Positions 1 to 11,059 of a DNA stretch of 64,000 nt are shown in pieces (position 1 is the first letter of the stretch; every line of letters begins with the position of its first letter). This DNA is from Euryodendron excelsum. Lineage: Eukaryota; Streptophyta; Magnoliopsida; Ericales; Pentaphylacaceae. Below the pieces are notes generated by a model. That model had not been told where the DNA came from and searched no databases. It saw only the letters and a list, made by a program, of their open reading frames with translations. The position numbers and the translations under genes are program-made. The stretch spans positions 26,225,001 through 26,289,000 of the forward strand of contig CM065394.1 in the NCBI GenBank assembly GCA_033060915.1, written 5' to 3'.

Positions 1-640
1 CAATATGGATATTACTACTAGTAATAATGTTAGTGTGGCCTTGGTGGTGGAAGTTTCAATAGGAAGAACAGCTCCCCCTTTAACCCAGAAGAAATGGTGG
101 AAACTGGACTGTTAATGGAAGAATTAGAGATGTCAAGCATAATAGGGGCAATATTTGATGTGGACCTATAGTCACCTATGAAGGGTTTCATGCATAGATA
201 CTGATGTGCACAAATGAGTCCAGTGGGCCTTTGATGACAAAATTCTCAGCCTCCCTCCATCCTAATGCTTGGCCTCTTGCAGGTAAGAACACTCTTACAT
301 TGGGATGCCAAAGCTGCTACTAATAGCTGGGTTGCTCTGGATGCTGTTTCTTGTGTTTTTTTGCTTCCTTGCCTATGGATTCCTGTTTGTTTAAAGAAAA
401 AATGCAGCAAAAAACCCCAAAAATACATATATACACAACAATAATAACAAGAACCATTGTATCATGTAAGATCTATAGTAGCATAATTACTTGTATTAGA
501 ATCTGATTGACTTAACAATGGACTTGCCGGTACTTAGAACATCTCATATCTTCATTCATTGATTATTTCAGTACAAGATAAGATTACAAATCATTTTCCC
601 ATTGTATACCAATGAGTCTATTGGTGCTCTACTTTTGGTA
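1..640. other. Intergenic, no gene recognised
   Basis: AT-rich sequence with short, unconvincing ORFs only. I see no protein family, RNA gene or terminal repeat. The short ORFs on either strand have no recognisable motif. Confidence 0.5.
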
Positions 641-654
641 ACCTCCCCTGACAA

Positions 655-885
655 TATCAGTACAAATCACCTTCATCATCTTCCCCTTCAGCAGCCTCAG
701 CCCCAACTTCTTCATAATCCTTCTTCAAAGAATCCTAGTCACGCTTCAGAGAACTCCCCTTCATACCACTGCACGAAGGCACGCTTGATGTGCATGAGGT
801 CAAACTTGCCATCAATCCTCAAGAACACTTCTGCTACACTTGTGGAGTTGGCACCAGGGATAACCGTTGTTGGATACTTTTCTGT
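655..885 (-). pseudogene. Alpha-tubulin C-terminal pseudogene fragment
   Basis: Read on the minus strand this encodes recognisable C-terminal alpha-tubulin blocks: a TVIPGAN-like stretch, [32 protein letters not shown] and KKDYEEVGAEAAEGEDDE. The order matches alpha-tubulin. About a dozen residues are missing between the PGG-like and STSVAEVF blocks, and about seven are missing between the Trp-Tyr and EGEFSEA blocks. A stop follows EGEFSEA and there is at least one frame change. No introns or upstream tubulin exons are visible in the 650 bases on the 5' side. It is a dead fragment, either a processed copy or a captured piece, and cannot make tubulin. Confidence 0.8.
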
Positions 886-1165
886 GTCCCTATGAATAAA
901 GCAAAAATGAAGGAGATGCAACAATCTTCGAACCTCTGTGGATGCACAACAAAAAGAGCCATGGGACTCAAGATTTACGTCCGGTAACTGTCTTTTTTCT
1001 TTTGGACTAGTTTATCCTCAACTCCTTTAAAATTTCGCAGCATTGCTGGCATGTGGATTTTGTTGTGCATGCACAATGTTGTGACCATTTTGCGCATGTG
1101 TAAAAATCAAATCTTGGAAATTCCATAGATGAATTTTGTAGAATACAGACTACCTTTTGGCTTCA

Positions 1166-1369
1166 GTATTTGCGAAAAAGAGCTATATCCTTGTTTTTGT
1201 ACATGGAACATGATGCTCCACGTAACTTTTGATTTTTGGTTGATTGTCATTTTTGGTTTTTGAGTGATTAAAAAGGACAATCAACCCAAAAGCAAATGCA
1301 ACATGGAGCATTATGCTCCATGCATAAAAACCACCCCAAGCAAAAATACAGCTCTTTTCCACAAATACC
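1166..1369. mobile_element. Foldback MITE (about 200-bp hairpin)
   Basis: Two inverted arms of roughly 90 bp face each other around a centre near 1268. The left arm starts TATTTGCG...AAAGAGCT and contains ACATGATGCTCCA; the right arm carries the complement (TGGAGCATTATGCTCC ... AGCTCTTTTCC ... CAAATACC). The whole unit folds into one long imperfect hairpin. No coding capacity. No clear target duplication was found, so the superfamily is open. Confidence 0.7.
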
Positions 1370-1372
1370 GAA

Positions 1373-2837
1373 AATTACATATTGTATTTTTTTTCCTGCA
1401 AATCTTCTAATAGTATCCTCCATTCAAATCTAAAGAGTAAGAGAAGTACTATATAACATTTAAGGAAAAGAAAAGTCCACTACAATAATAGCATTTGTAC
1501 AACGGCTGTTTTGATTTCAGCAAATGTTGCAATCACATCAGCCGTCGTGCAATTAGATTGATAACTTTATGAACTTTTTCGCGTTTAAGTGCAAAAACTA
1601 ATAGGAACTGGCCTAATACTTCTTATAGGACTTTGTACAATGACAAGGCTAGAGTGACATTTCCCTATCATTTTCTTGATAATGTCTCCAATAAATTCAA
1701 TAATGGTACAGCTCTTGACAATACATAAAAACAGAAAGTGATGTATCAAAAACAGAAATCAAATTTCACAGGACATCAAACATACAAAGATTATGGGAAA
1801 CGAAATTTATTACTGGCGTAATGGTACCAGTCCGAACCTCATCAATTACAGTGGGTTCAAGACGAACAAGGCATTGTCTCTTCTGGGAACGGCTTTGCCA
1901 CTCGGCATTTGTCCATCAGGCTACACAGTTAAAACACGAATTGGACCAGAAATTAGAAGGAAAATATCAAGAACAGACATTTTGGACTGTATTAGGGAAA
2001 GGATTTTTTTTTTTTTTTAACTCCTAAAACAAAGAAAAAAATTCTCCAACATAGAAATGGGTTTGCTACAAGTAGGGCTTTTGATATACCTGGATGCCAT
2101 GTTCAAGGCAGTAAAGCTCCCAACAGGCGCGCATGTCCGACCTGGATGCCGGCCTGACCAACGTGGATGATTGAGATGCATTCCCTCATCTTTTGGTTTT
2201 TTAGGGAGAGAGAGAGAGAGAGAGAGAGCAGGAGATTAGAATTTCAAAGGTTTTTTGTTTTAAAATTTTACGGAATCACGTTTGGCATATTGATTTAAAT
2301 TTTTTTTTAATAAAGTTGGTTTTGCAACTTATTTTAAAAATTTTGTAAAATTATTTTAAAAATACTAAAAGTATATTTTTTAAGTTTTTAAAATAGTTTT
2401 TATTCAAAAATAAAAAAATAATATTTTTGATGGTCTTATTTTTTTTTATTTTTAAAAAAAAGAGATGTTCTCAACTCTAAGAACTCTTTTTACTAAAATT
2501 TAAAAATTATTTTTATTGCAAAATAGTTTTTTTTTTGTTTTTAGTAAATTTTATCTAAATAAAAGTCAATTCTATTTTTATGATACATGACCTAAAAACC
2601 CCATTAACAATAAAAATAACTAAATTTTAGCTTAAAAAAAAAACACTAAAGACCAAAAGTAGGGGTTCTAGACCGTTACGGCTCAAGCAATTTGAAATCG
2701 GCGGAGCAGAGGTGACTGGAATGGTTTTGTTTTGGGTTGCACTGAGGCTGGATTGGTTGTTGATTTTTCTTTTGCCCAACCCAAATGATGATTTTGAAAA
2801 CCTAATCAGCTCACGCGTTCAAAGTTGAGCTACTTAT
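1373..2837. other. Intergenic, AT-rich, with a (GA)n microsatellite
   Basis: Nothing gene-like could be supported. A (GA)n run occupies about 2205-2228. From 2270 to 2640 the sequence is dominated by A and T homopolymers. A short plus-strand ORF near 1800-2020 ends in a poly-T-encoded Phe run and has no recognisable domain. Confidence 0.5.
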
Positions 2838-4070
2838 TTACTATTATTATTTTTGGTACATAGTAAATGGAACGAACAAAGGAAACAAGAAGCAGAAAAA
2901 AGAACATAAAAACGAAAAACCAAAACTAAGATCAACTAAACATCACCCCTGCCATATCAGCTTGCAGCAGAGGACCAAGCCCTACAGAGGGGGCATCCAA
3001 CTTGACCATATCCTGATTAACTCCCGTTCCATGGTTTGCTAGGAAATCAGAACAAAAATTTCCTTGTCTAAGGATGTGAGACAAATTGCAGTTGAACCTT
3101 CAAATGATGAACTTACAGTCCTCTATTAAGGCTTTCATCCGATGATTTGATGTCTTCACATTGCCTTTTATCAGATCTACAGCAGTAGTGGAGTCCGACT
3201 CAATGATCACATTCTTGAAATCATACTCCTTAATTAATTGTATGCCTTTGTACAGACCCCATAATTCAGCTTCAAGACTAATGGCTATGCCAATGTTTCC
3301 AATGAAACCTACCTGCCAGAGCCAGAGCCCTTGATCATTTCCAAATAGGCCACCAAACCCAGATCCCTTGGCACTTCCATCCACATTAAGCTTGAGGAAA
3401 AGACTATTTAATGAGCTTAGGGACTCTAGGTTCCTTACAGCTAAAATCATTTTTAAACCCTTCATTAATCTCTTTAGCTAAGTTGATAATTCTGCTTGTA
3501 ATAATGTGCTCCAAAGTCTGATTGTTTGCAATAACATGATCATTTCTAATTTTCCAAAGATTCCAAATGATGGAAATGAAGATTATGTAGCAGGGAATGC
3601 CATCCCAAACAGCAGAGTTATTAATATTATCATTAAACCAGTTGTATATGCTCAAACCAGTATTGCTGAAGTTATAGAGAATTTAAAAACTTAATCCATA
3701 TTGCCCTACTTACGGGATAGTCCCTATTGACATGTATGGTATCTTCAATAGGGTTATCACATCTATTACAGGCAGCAGAAGGAGTAATGTTTCTGATATT
3801 TCTGAGCTTATTAGATAGAAGTCTATCCTGAATAGCAAACCACATGAAACCTTTTAAGCTTTTGAGAATATTTGTTTTTCCAAATCCATTCGAGATTTGG
3901 ACAATTTTCAAGTTGCTCACACTCCTTGATAAACTCATATGCAGACTTGGTGGAGAAATCACCTTTACCATCAAGCCCCCAAATGATACAATCAGTCAAT
4001 CAAGAAAATTAGCGTATTTAGGAACAGAGATTTTCAAGATATCATTTTTTAGATGTTTGGGAATAACTTG
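2838..4070 (-). mobile_element. LINE 3' part: zinc-binding RVT and RNase H domains, degenerate
   Basis: Minus-strand reading gives, from high to low coordinates, the end of a LINE reverse-transcriptase ORF (VIPKHLKNDILKISVP), a zf-RVT-type segment (RNITPSAACNRCDNPIEDTIH, about 3974-3672) and an RVT_3-type RNase H (LKLNVDGSAKG...LEAELWGLYKG...IIESDSTTAVDLI...LIEDCKFI, about 3465-3090). This is the usual C-terminal order of plant LINEs. Stops and frame changes are present. The 3' end near 2838-2850 reads as a short AATAATAATAG-like tail on the minus strand. The rest of the ORF continues at 22141-22330, because element A is inserted in between. Confidence 0.82.
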
Positions 4071-4598
4071 TGTAAGTAAGATTTTTAGAAAGGCCTGATC
4101 CAATGCGCAAACCAAATTGACGAGCATGAACTATTTGCAAGAGAAGAAGATAATGAGAATGTGTCAACCCCTTTTGAGCCGAAGGCACTCCGATAATTAA
4201 GTCAGCAAGGTTAACCACAGTGAATCGATTAAAGTATTGAGAGCTAGAACTCAAGTGAATGTATCTTATCATTTTAGTGCATGGGGTTATTTATAAGTTT
4301 CGGAATGTCATGTTCCCTTTAGGAATTGGAGTCACTTTCCTCTTAGAAATTTTCCTTTTCTTAGTCAGTTTAATGTATTAGACTTATCTCTTATTTGTCC
4401 TAGTTCATCGCTTAGGAATAAGATTTGTATTATGGACCTATTAGTCTTTAAATCTTTTGGATTAGAATCCATGGGCCAGCCTCTTTGGGTCCTAGCCCCA
4501 TATCAGCATGGGTCCAGCCTGCGAGGTCGACAACATTGGGCCAACCTCATTGGAGTAGTCTTTTGTCTGTCTTAGGCTTGGCTCTTATTGGGCCCACA
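4071..4598 (-). repeat. 3' LTR of element A (528 bp)
   Basis: It aligns along its whole length with 16558-16760 plus about 21817-22140. Shared landmarks include GAGAGCTAGAACTCAAGT, TTCGGAATGTCATGTTC and GGCTCTTATT. Plus-strand termini are TGTAAGTAAG and CCCACA. The LTRs have many substitutions between them, so the insertion is old. Confidence 0.87.
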
Positions 4599-4612
4599 AT
4601 TGCCCCAACCTT
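4599..4612 (-). other. Polypurine tract of element A
   Basis: Directly beside the 3' LTR. On the minus strand it reads GGTTGGGGCAAT before the LTR start, and the same position in element B reads GGCTAGGGGGCAAT. The placement is that of a plus-strand priming site. Confidence 0.65.
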
Positions 4613-4832
4613 TGTGTCCTGTTTGGACTGATAAGGGGAACAAGGGCTAAAATTTGCATTTATGACATGTCCCTTGATCTCTTGTCGCTTCGAGAATTCG
4701 TGCACCACATGGCGGCTTTGTACCGGCCCTGTGACTGAAGGGTTGCGTCACATCAATTACCGAGGAGACCTTTTAGTCTGTGCGAAGTGATAGTTGCCGT
4801 TTCTTGACTTCTGAAGCGGCGGCAAGGTCTTC

Positions 4833-4840
4833 TATAAAAT
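4833..4840 (+). promoter_or_regulatory. TATA box of the antisense ORF of element A
   Basis: TATAAAAT in the same place relative to the LTR as TATAAAAG at 56005 in element B. Both are followed within about 20 bases by a CCCTAAT motif. In A, solo LTR C inserted just downstream, so the box is now about 2.8 kb from the ORF start at 7632. Confidence 0.55.
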
Positions 4841-4843
4841 GGG

Positions 4844-5256
4844 TGTGAGACCCTAATCTCATAATTCCATAATTAACTAAATAACATTTATTGCATAGTT
4901 AATTGGTATGTAAAATTATATAGGTGCATGTGTGTGTGATATGTGGCGAGTGGTAAGTTAGATGGCGAGTTAATGGTGAGTTGGTAGATGGGATAATTGG
5001 TGAGTTGGTTAGGGAGTCATAGGTGACATGTGCATGAGTGTACATGTAAAGTATTGTCTTGCAAATAGAGAGAGATTGGATAGCCCAATTCCATTTCGGT
5101 GGAGAGAAAGAGAGAGAAGACAAGAGGGGAACAAGATTAGTGGGGAGACCAAAAAAAAAGAAAAAGAAAGGCTAGTGGAGTGTGAGTGACCTAGCATCAT
5201 AGGAGAGAGAAGAAGAAAAAGAATAGAGAAAGTCAAGAGATGTTGGCTACCATCAT

Positions 5257-5287
<31 letters not shown>

Positions 5288-7487
5288 CAGAGAGGAGAAC
5301 TTAAAGGGAATTCAATGGGAAAACTTATGTCCAACTTGTATTCATCAATTAAAGTAAGATTAATCATGTTCTTACTTAATCTATTTCATTTCTATGGTTT
5401 AGTACATGTTAGTATGTTTGATGCGATGAGAGAAGGTAGAGAAAGATGATGGAAGAGGGGTGGTTGGGGGTTTCCATGGTGGAAGCTCAAGGTCTTTATG
5501 TTTTGCATGAAGGAGTTCTGTTTGCAATTTTGTGAAAAAATTGGTTTAGCTAAAAATATTATTTCTAAATGAATATTTGAACACTTGAATTTACAGTTAT
5601 AATAGTAATTTGAGCTTTGGTCTGACTCAAAAATATTGTATTTTCGAATTATGGTGAATTTTAGAAGTTAGACTATTACTGTTGAAATATGTTACCTTGA
5701 TCTGTGACCACCTACCTTGATAGGAACATTTGACCAAGTTAAAATAGTTAAAATGTTGTTAAATTTTTACTGTATCTATTATAAATTTGAAATATGGGTG
5801 AGAGTATATACTAAATTTTAGGTCATTTTGATGTCGTTTGGCTATGTTAAGAACCGCTCAAAGATGGACCATCTGCAATTGAATTCTCACTTGTACAGTA
5901 CATCCCTGTTTTATAAAATACCAAATAAATATTTAGGCTTGTTCAATAAATGTGCATTTTGATTTGGATACTCTCTCAGATGTCTGTTTTGTATTCTCTA
6001 AGTTTTGAAATTTTTAGGTACAAACTCACGAAATTATGTCCATGTTATAAGGCCTGTGTTAGTTTTGGTAGATTAGAGGACTTAATGAATTTTAGTATTT
6101 TTAAACTATTGCATTGTAGTGGGGAATATGACATCTTATTTTAATACCTCATTGGAAGTAGATATCTCATGTTAAAGGAGTGTGGATCATGATTGTGTAT
6201 TATTAACAGATTGTGAATTATCTTTTTCAATCTAAAATGATTTTGTGTGTTAAGTGCTAAAGAGGGGCAAGATCCTTCAACGTCAACTAAGGAGTAACTC
6301 TATTGTGGCGTGTGTCTATGGTGACAAGTAGAGAAATTTAAGATAATCTTATTCATATTAAATTGGATGCCTTATTTTCTATATTGGTATTGATTGTAGT
6401 GTTGTTATTATGTTAATGTTAATGTTGGTGTTGAATGTGGGGGATTTAAGATAATTTTATTTATATTGAATTGGATATCTTATTATCTACATTGGTATTG
6501 ATTGTAGTGTTGTTATTAATGTTAATGTTAATGTTAGTGTTGATTGTGGGGAGTTTGGATAATCTTATTCATATTGAATTACTTGTCTATTGCTTACATT
6601 GGTGATAACATATGTGAGGTGATATTGGTGAATATATATGAGGTGATATTGCATACTATCCATTCTGTATGCTATGCATTGCATGGAGAAAGCTATAGCC
6701 GATATAGGGCTAACCTAAAGATTAGTCGATGTGGGGTTGATCTAAAAAGGTGTCGATGTGGGGCATGCTTGATAAAAATTCATCAATATATTGGGCCAAT
6801 ATTATCTAAATTGCACGCGTATTCGGCTGTTTCGTGCATTGCATCACAAGAGATATTGCATTTCATAAAGCATATTACATTGTTGGTGGTGATAAGAGGA
6901 TGATTACATATCGTTAATATTGGTGTTATGTCAATGATTATATATCATTGATTGGGGGATTATCTATTGATAGCTGATTCTGTGATTATGTATATATAAT
7001 TTTTTATGAGTTTGATTATCTATCATTAGCACATTGGCAATTAGCTTACACCCACATAGATTGTTTTGATAGGTAACGTGGATATGACGGTTTGGTTCAC
7101 TCTACTCTTGGTCTTAGTCGTTGTGGTATTCATGTCGGTGTCAGGATGTTATGTCTCGGTGCTTGGGAAAGCTCTTGTTGCTTTGCTTTTTGTTTCTCGT
7201 CATATTTGTATGAGACGTTAAGATTTGAGTTATATTTATATTTTGCTTTATGTTAGCTTGAGTTTGTGGGTTTATTATATACCTGGGTTTGAAATGATGT
7301 GTGTAAGGTTGATGTACTTTATATTTATGCATGGTTGATCCATGGTTATATAAAGCAATGGTGTTTCTTTCGTTGTGTTCTATTTTTGGGTGTGAATTAA
7401 GGTGTCGTTCGCAGGTACGGTGACTTGTGTGATCATGTCTTGCTTAATGTGACATTAATGATGTCTAATTGGGATGGGGTTGTGACA
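4844..7487 (+). mobile_element. Solo LTR C (2644 bp) inside element A
   Basis: Starts TGTGAGACCC and ends GGGTTGTGACA, so it has TGT...ACA termini. It is flanked by ATGGG (4839-4843) and ACGGG (7488-7492), a 5-bp target duplication with one transition. Element B lacks this DNA at the matching place. No coding region is present. A TATATAAAG at about 7347 near the 3' end suggests plus orientation with a long U3. A (GA)n run lies at 5257-5279. It is probably a gypsy solo LTR left by LTR-LTR recombination; the family is not identified. Confidence 0.75.
6335..6602 (+). repeat. Tandem repeat of about 107 bp within solo LTR C
   Basis: About two and a half diverged units, each beginning near TTTAAGATAAT or TTTGGATAAT, followed by ATATTGAATTGGAT and ending TTGGTATTGATTGTAG. 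Starts fall near 6336, 6443 and 6550. A smaller GTTAATGTTAATGTT microrepeat sits inside each unit. Confidence 0.65.
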
Positions 7488-7631
7488 ACGGGGGACTCCT
7501 TGCCCAGTCTCTACCAATCTTGCTTGGGTTGAGATTTCTAGTGAGAAAGAGAACGGTTTGCCCTAACACTATAAGTTCCTCTAACCTGGCTCTCTCTTTT
7601 TTCTACCCTTTTCCTTCGTGGTCGTCCCGTG

Positions 7632-10102
7632 ATGGCATCTCGACTTAGGAAGCTTGTGGATAGCTCGACAGCTATCGTTGCCTTTAAGACTAGGTATGAG
7701 ATCGCTGACCCAATCAACCTTGAGTTAGTTGCCTCGAACGACTATAGGATGGAAGAGACTGAGAAAGGGATGCCATTCCCTGTGATTGCCATTGTCGAAG
7801 GCGGCATTAGGTTTCCCTTACACCATTTTTTAGAAAAATTCCTTCATCACCATAATGTGTCTCCATCCCAAGTTCACTTAAATGCTTATATGATTGTCAT
7901 GGGGATACTAAAGCTAAACTGAATCATGGGTGTTAACTTAGGCCTTACGGCACTTGATTTCTGTTATACTCTGTGTAAGGTCAGGGCTGATAGTTGAAAA
8001 GTTTACCTTAGGGCGATCGACAAGAGTAGAGAAATAGGAAAATGCCTCCCATCTTCGGGTAAGGGCATAAACGATGTCAGAGTCTGGGTTTCTGGCCATG
8101 GAAATTTGGCAATCTTCCTACCGACCAGATACCACTGGTATGATGCCATAGAACCCCCAGAGAATTAGGTTTGTGCCGACCTCGTATTTTTTGTGCGTAT
8201 TGATTTGTACACTTCTAATCTGCTTCGTTTTGGTGTTTCCAAAATCAGGTAAGAAGGGTACGAAGAAGGCAACGTGGGGAGTCAACTTGAGTGACTTACA
8301 CAAGGTTTTGAATTACCGAGGCCAAAGTCGACTTTGCGATATTACAAGGACCCCCCATATCTTGCTCAACTACCTACTTCGAGTTTATTGCTTCACAGTT
8401 GCTTCAGGAATCCCCGCAGAAGTAATTGCAAAGCTAGCAGAGGAGAGTGCAGCTGGTGACTTTGCCAACATCCTCGTTGGGATCACAATCGAATGAGTAC
8501 ATCTTGATGATTAGGTGATTGTTGTTTATCTTCCTGCTACAACATTACTGCCAATTGAAGGTGTGGTGACTCGATTCGTTCAAGTCGTTGGGCCATCGAC
8601 CTCAAGAATTGCCTTTCCAAGTTGGGTGTCGTTTGGGTTACCTCCAATCCCTACCGACGTACTAGTCAATGTTTTTGGCACTGCAGGCCATCTGATCCAT
8701 GATACTTCATCTAAGCGGTCGAGTTCCTCTGACTCAGCATCAACATCTACTCTATACATGGTACCTGATTGCCAAGCTGCAGTCAAGATTGGGAAGAAAT
8801 AAAAGCTTGTTTTTCCTTTACTTTCTGAGTCTGATTCCTCCGTAGATGAATTTGAAGGAAATGATGCTGAAGAAGGCGGTGAAACAACTAAAGAAATCGG
8901 GGAGACTAGAGGCTAGAATAATAAAGTTTATACCAACGCCTCATATTGTTATGGAAATCAGTTCCCCTGAACCTGAGAAGAAAGGAGTAGAGACAAGGTC
9001 AGCGAAAAAGAAAGCCGTTGATGTCTCAGTTGTTAAGTCAGTTGCTGAGAAGCCGAAGATCGCGCTGACCGATCCCCGTCCTAGAGGTCGTGCTGTAGCT
9101 AATGATGGCAACTTTGTTGTTATCAAACCCGAAATCAGTGGTCGTATGCTGACACACGATTCCATAATCAACTCAGCTAAAGTAGCAATGGGAGTGGTTC
9201 AAAGCACTCTCTAGAAAGTTGACATTGACTTGTCTGAAAGTAGTAATGACTTATCGATCTTTGTAGGGGCATTCCATGAATCCTTACTGGTGAGTTCCTT
9301 TACTTTCACTCTTTTTTTGGTATATTGACGTAATTTGTGCTTTGACGAGTTTTTTTATTTATTTCCAAGGCTCACTCAATGCTTTGGAGGGCATGCGCCG
9401 TTTCTGAGTTTTAGCCAGTGAAGCCTTTGAGGTCTCCAAGAAGCAAGTTAAACTGTGCACTGAGCACAAAATACTTATAGACGAGCACGCCAAACTCAAG
9501 GAAGAGTGGATAGAAACGAAGAAGGCTAAACAGGCAAATAAAGAGGTTGAAAAGGCAAAGATTTCTTTGAATCAAATAACGGACGATCTGAAGAAGAAGA
9601 GCGCTAACTTCTCGAAGCTGGAAGCGGACAATGCCATGCTTTTAGTGGATCTGTATAAGGCAAAGGCCAAAGTCGAGGGTCTAAAAGTCAACCTTTCCAA
9701 GACTAAGGCCGAGGTTGAGGGACTTCAAGCTGATCTTTCCAAGGCTAAGGTCGAGGCTAAGGAAAACTACGAGTGAGGAGTAGTTGACAATGCCCAGGAT
9801 TTTGCACAAAAGATGGCAGATTTTTCTCAGTCCATCTTTGTCCAAGGATGGCAAGGGGCTCTGAAGAAGTTGAATATCAAGAGCTCTTTTCTTGTCTGGA
9901 AGGATGTCCCGAATTACCTTGAGAATGATGTGGTGGATGATGTTGAGGATGCCACCCAAACTGCTAAAGGCACAATTGTTCCTGGGGATGCAACTGCTGC
10001 GTCGAAGACTAATGATACGTTACCAGTCGTTCCATCAGCTGCGTCTGCCGTCGATGAGTTGGCCAATCCTGCTGAAAAACCTGTCGAAGGCGTTGTGCCT
10101 TA
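7632..10102 (+). pseudogene. Antisense ORF of element A (broken copy of the element B gene)
   Basis: Starts ATGGCATCTCG and encodes MASRLRKLVDSS, parallel to MASRLRKMLDGP in element B. It continues with ETEKGMPFPVIAIVEGG and a RFPLHHF...VSPSQ block like the plant 'putative gypsy-type transposon' domain (Pfam PF04195). By comparison with B, exon 1 runs to 8168, exon 2 from 8249 to 9289 and exon 3 from 9369. Donors are GTTTG at 8169 and GTGAG at 9290. The first acceptor is CAG at 8248; the second acceptor has decayed from AG to AA. Breaks include a TGA at 7920, a stop near 7997, other stops and frame changes. Exon 3 encodes a Lys/Glu-rich coiled coil with three near-copies of a KAK.EVEGL-type block. 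The ORF runs antisense to pol. Confidence 0.8.
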
Positions 10103-10289
10103 ATGTTAGAGTTTTTTTTGGGTCTTTTTACTTTTTGAAACACTTCTTTCTTTTTTGTTTCTTTTAATGAAAAAAAATTCTTCGCTTTAATTAAACGGTT
10201 TCAGTTTCATTTATCTTCTTGATTTTGGCCTTTATAAAATGCTTTTGCTTCTTTGACCAGGTTATTATAATTTGGTTTTTCTTTCATTT

Positions 10290-10840
10290 GACCTTTATTG
10301 GTCGACCTGCCTAGCTTGGGTAGGACCAAGTTTTCACACTTGGTTTCCTTTTGCTAAAGCCTTCATTGGCCGGCCTGCCCAGCTTAGACAGGACTGAGTT
10401 TTTCACACTTGGTTTTTGTTAAGGCCTTTATTGGCCAACCTACCTAACTTGGACAGGACCAAGGGTTTTGGTTAAGGCTTTCGTTGGCCGACCTATTCAA
10501 CTTGGATATGACCAAGCTTTTATTCTTGGTTTTCTGGCCTTCATTAGCTAACCTGCCCAACTTAGACAAGACCAAGCTTTTATACTTGGTTTTCTAGCCT
10601 TCATTAGTTGACCTGTCCAATTTGGATAGGACAAAGCTTTTACACTTGATTTTTTGGCCTTCATTGGTTAACCTGCCCAACTTAGACAAAACGAATCTTT
10701 TATGCTTGGTTTCTGACCTTTATTGGCCGACCTGCCCAACTAGGACAGGACCAAGCCTTTACACTTGGTTTTTTGACCTTCATTGGCCGATCTGCCCAAC
10801 TTGGACTAGGCTAAGCTTTTATACTTGATTTTTTGTTGTC
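10290..10840. repeat. Tandem repeat array of element A (about 9 units of 54-68 bp)
   Basis: Units share GGCCGACCTGCCCAACTT, GGACAGGACCAAG and ACACTTGGTTTT cores, with starts near 10302, 10370, 10433, 10487, 10549, 10610, 10671, 10725 and 10786. They are diverged relatives of the array at 58564-59262 in element B and occupy the same place between pol and the antisense ORF. Confidence 0.85.
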
Positions 10841-11059
10841 TTCCTTAGTTCTTTACTTTTAGCATGGTTTTGAACATCAGAGTTGCTAAGTAATCATTAA
10901 TTTATTGATTATGCACAACTCGCACGAATGAAGGAAAACAACAAAATCCAATTTCTGATGATAAATTTCTTGAGATTGTTCACATTCCATGGTTGGGGTA
11001 GCTGACGCCCTTCTTCGATAGTCTCTAGCTAGTATGGCCCCACGCCGACTTGGGATGCA

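Noticed and set aside
1166..1369. MicroRNA precursor
   Set aside because: The arms pair over almost their full length, as in a foldback MITE, and no known miRNA sequence was recognised.
1793..2027. Plus-strand ORFs near 1800-2020
   Set aside because: No recognisable domain; both end in a Phe run encoded by a poly-T tract.
4899..5236. Minus-strand ORFs rich in Ser, Leu and Phe
   Set aside because: They lie in solo LTR C over GA-rich low-complexity sequence; no domain.
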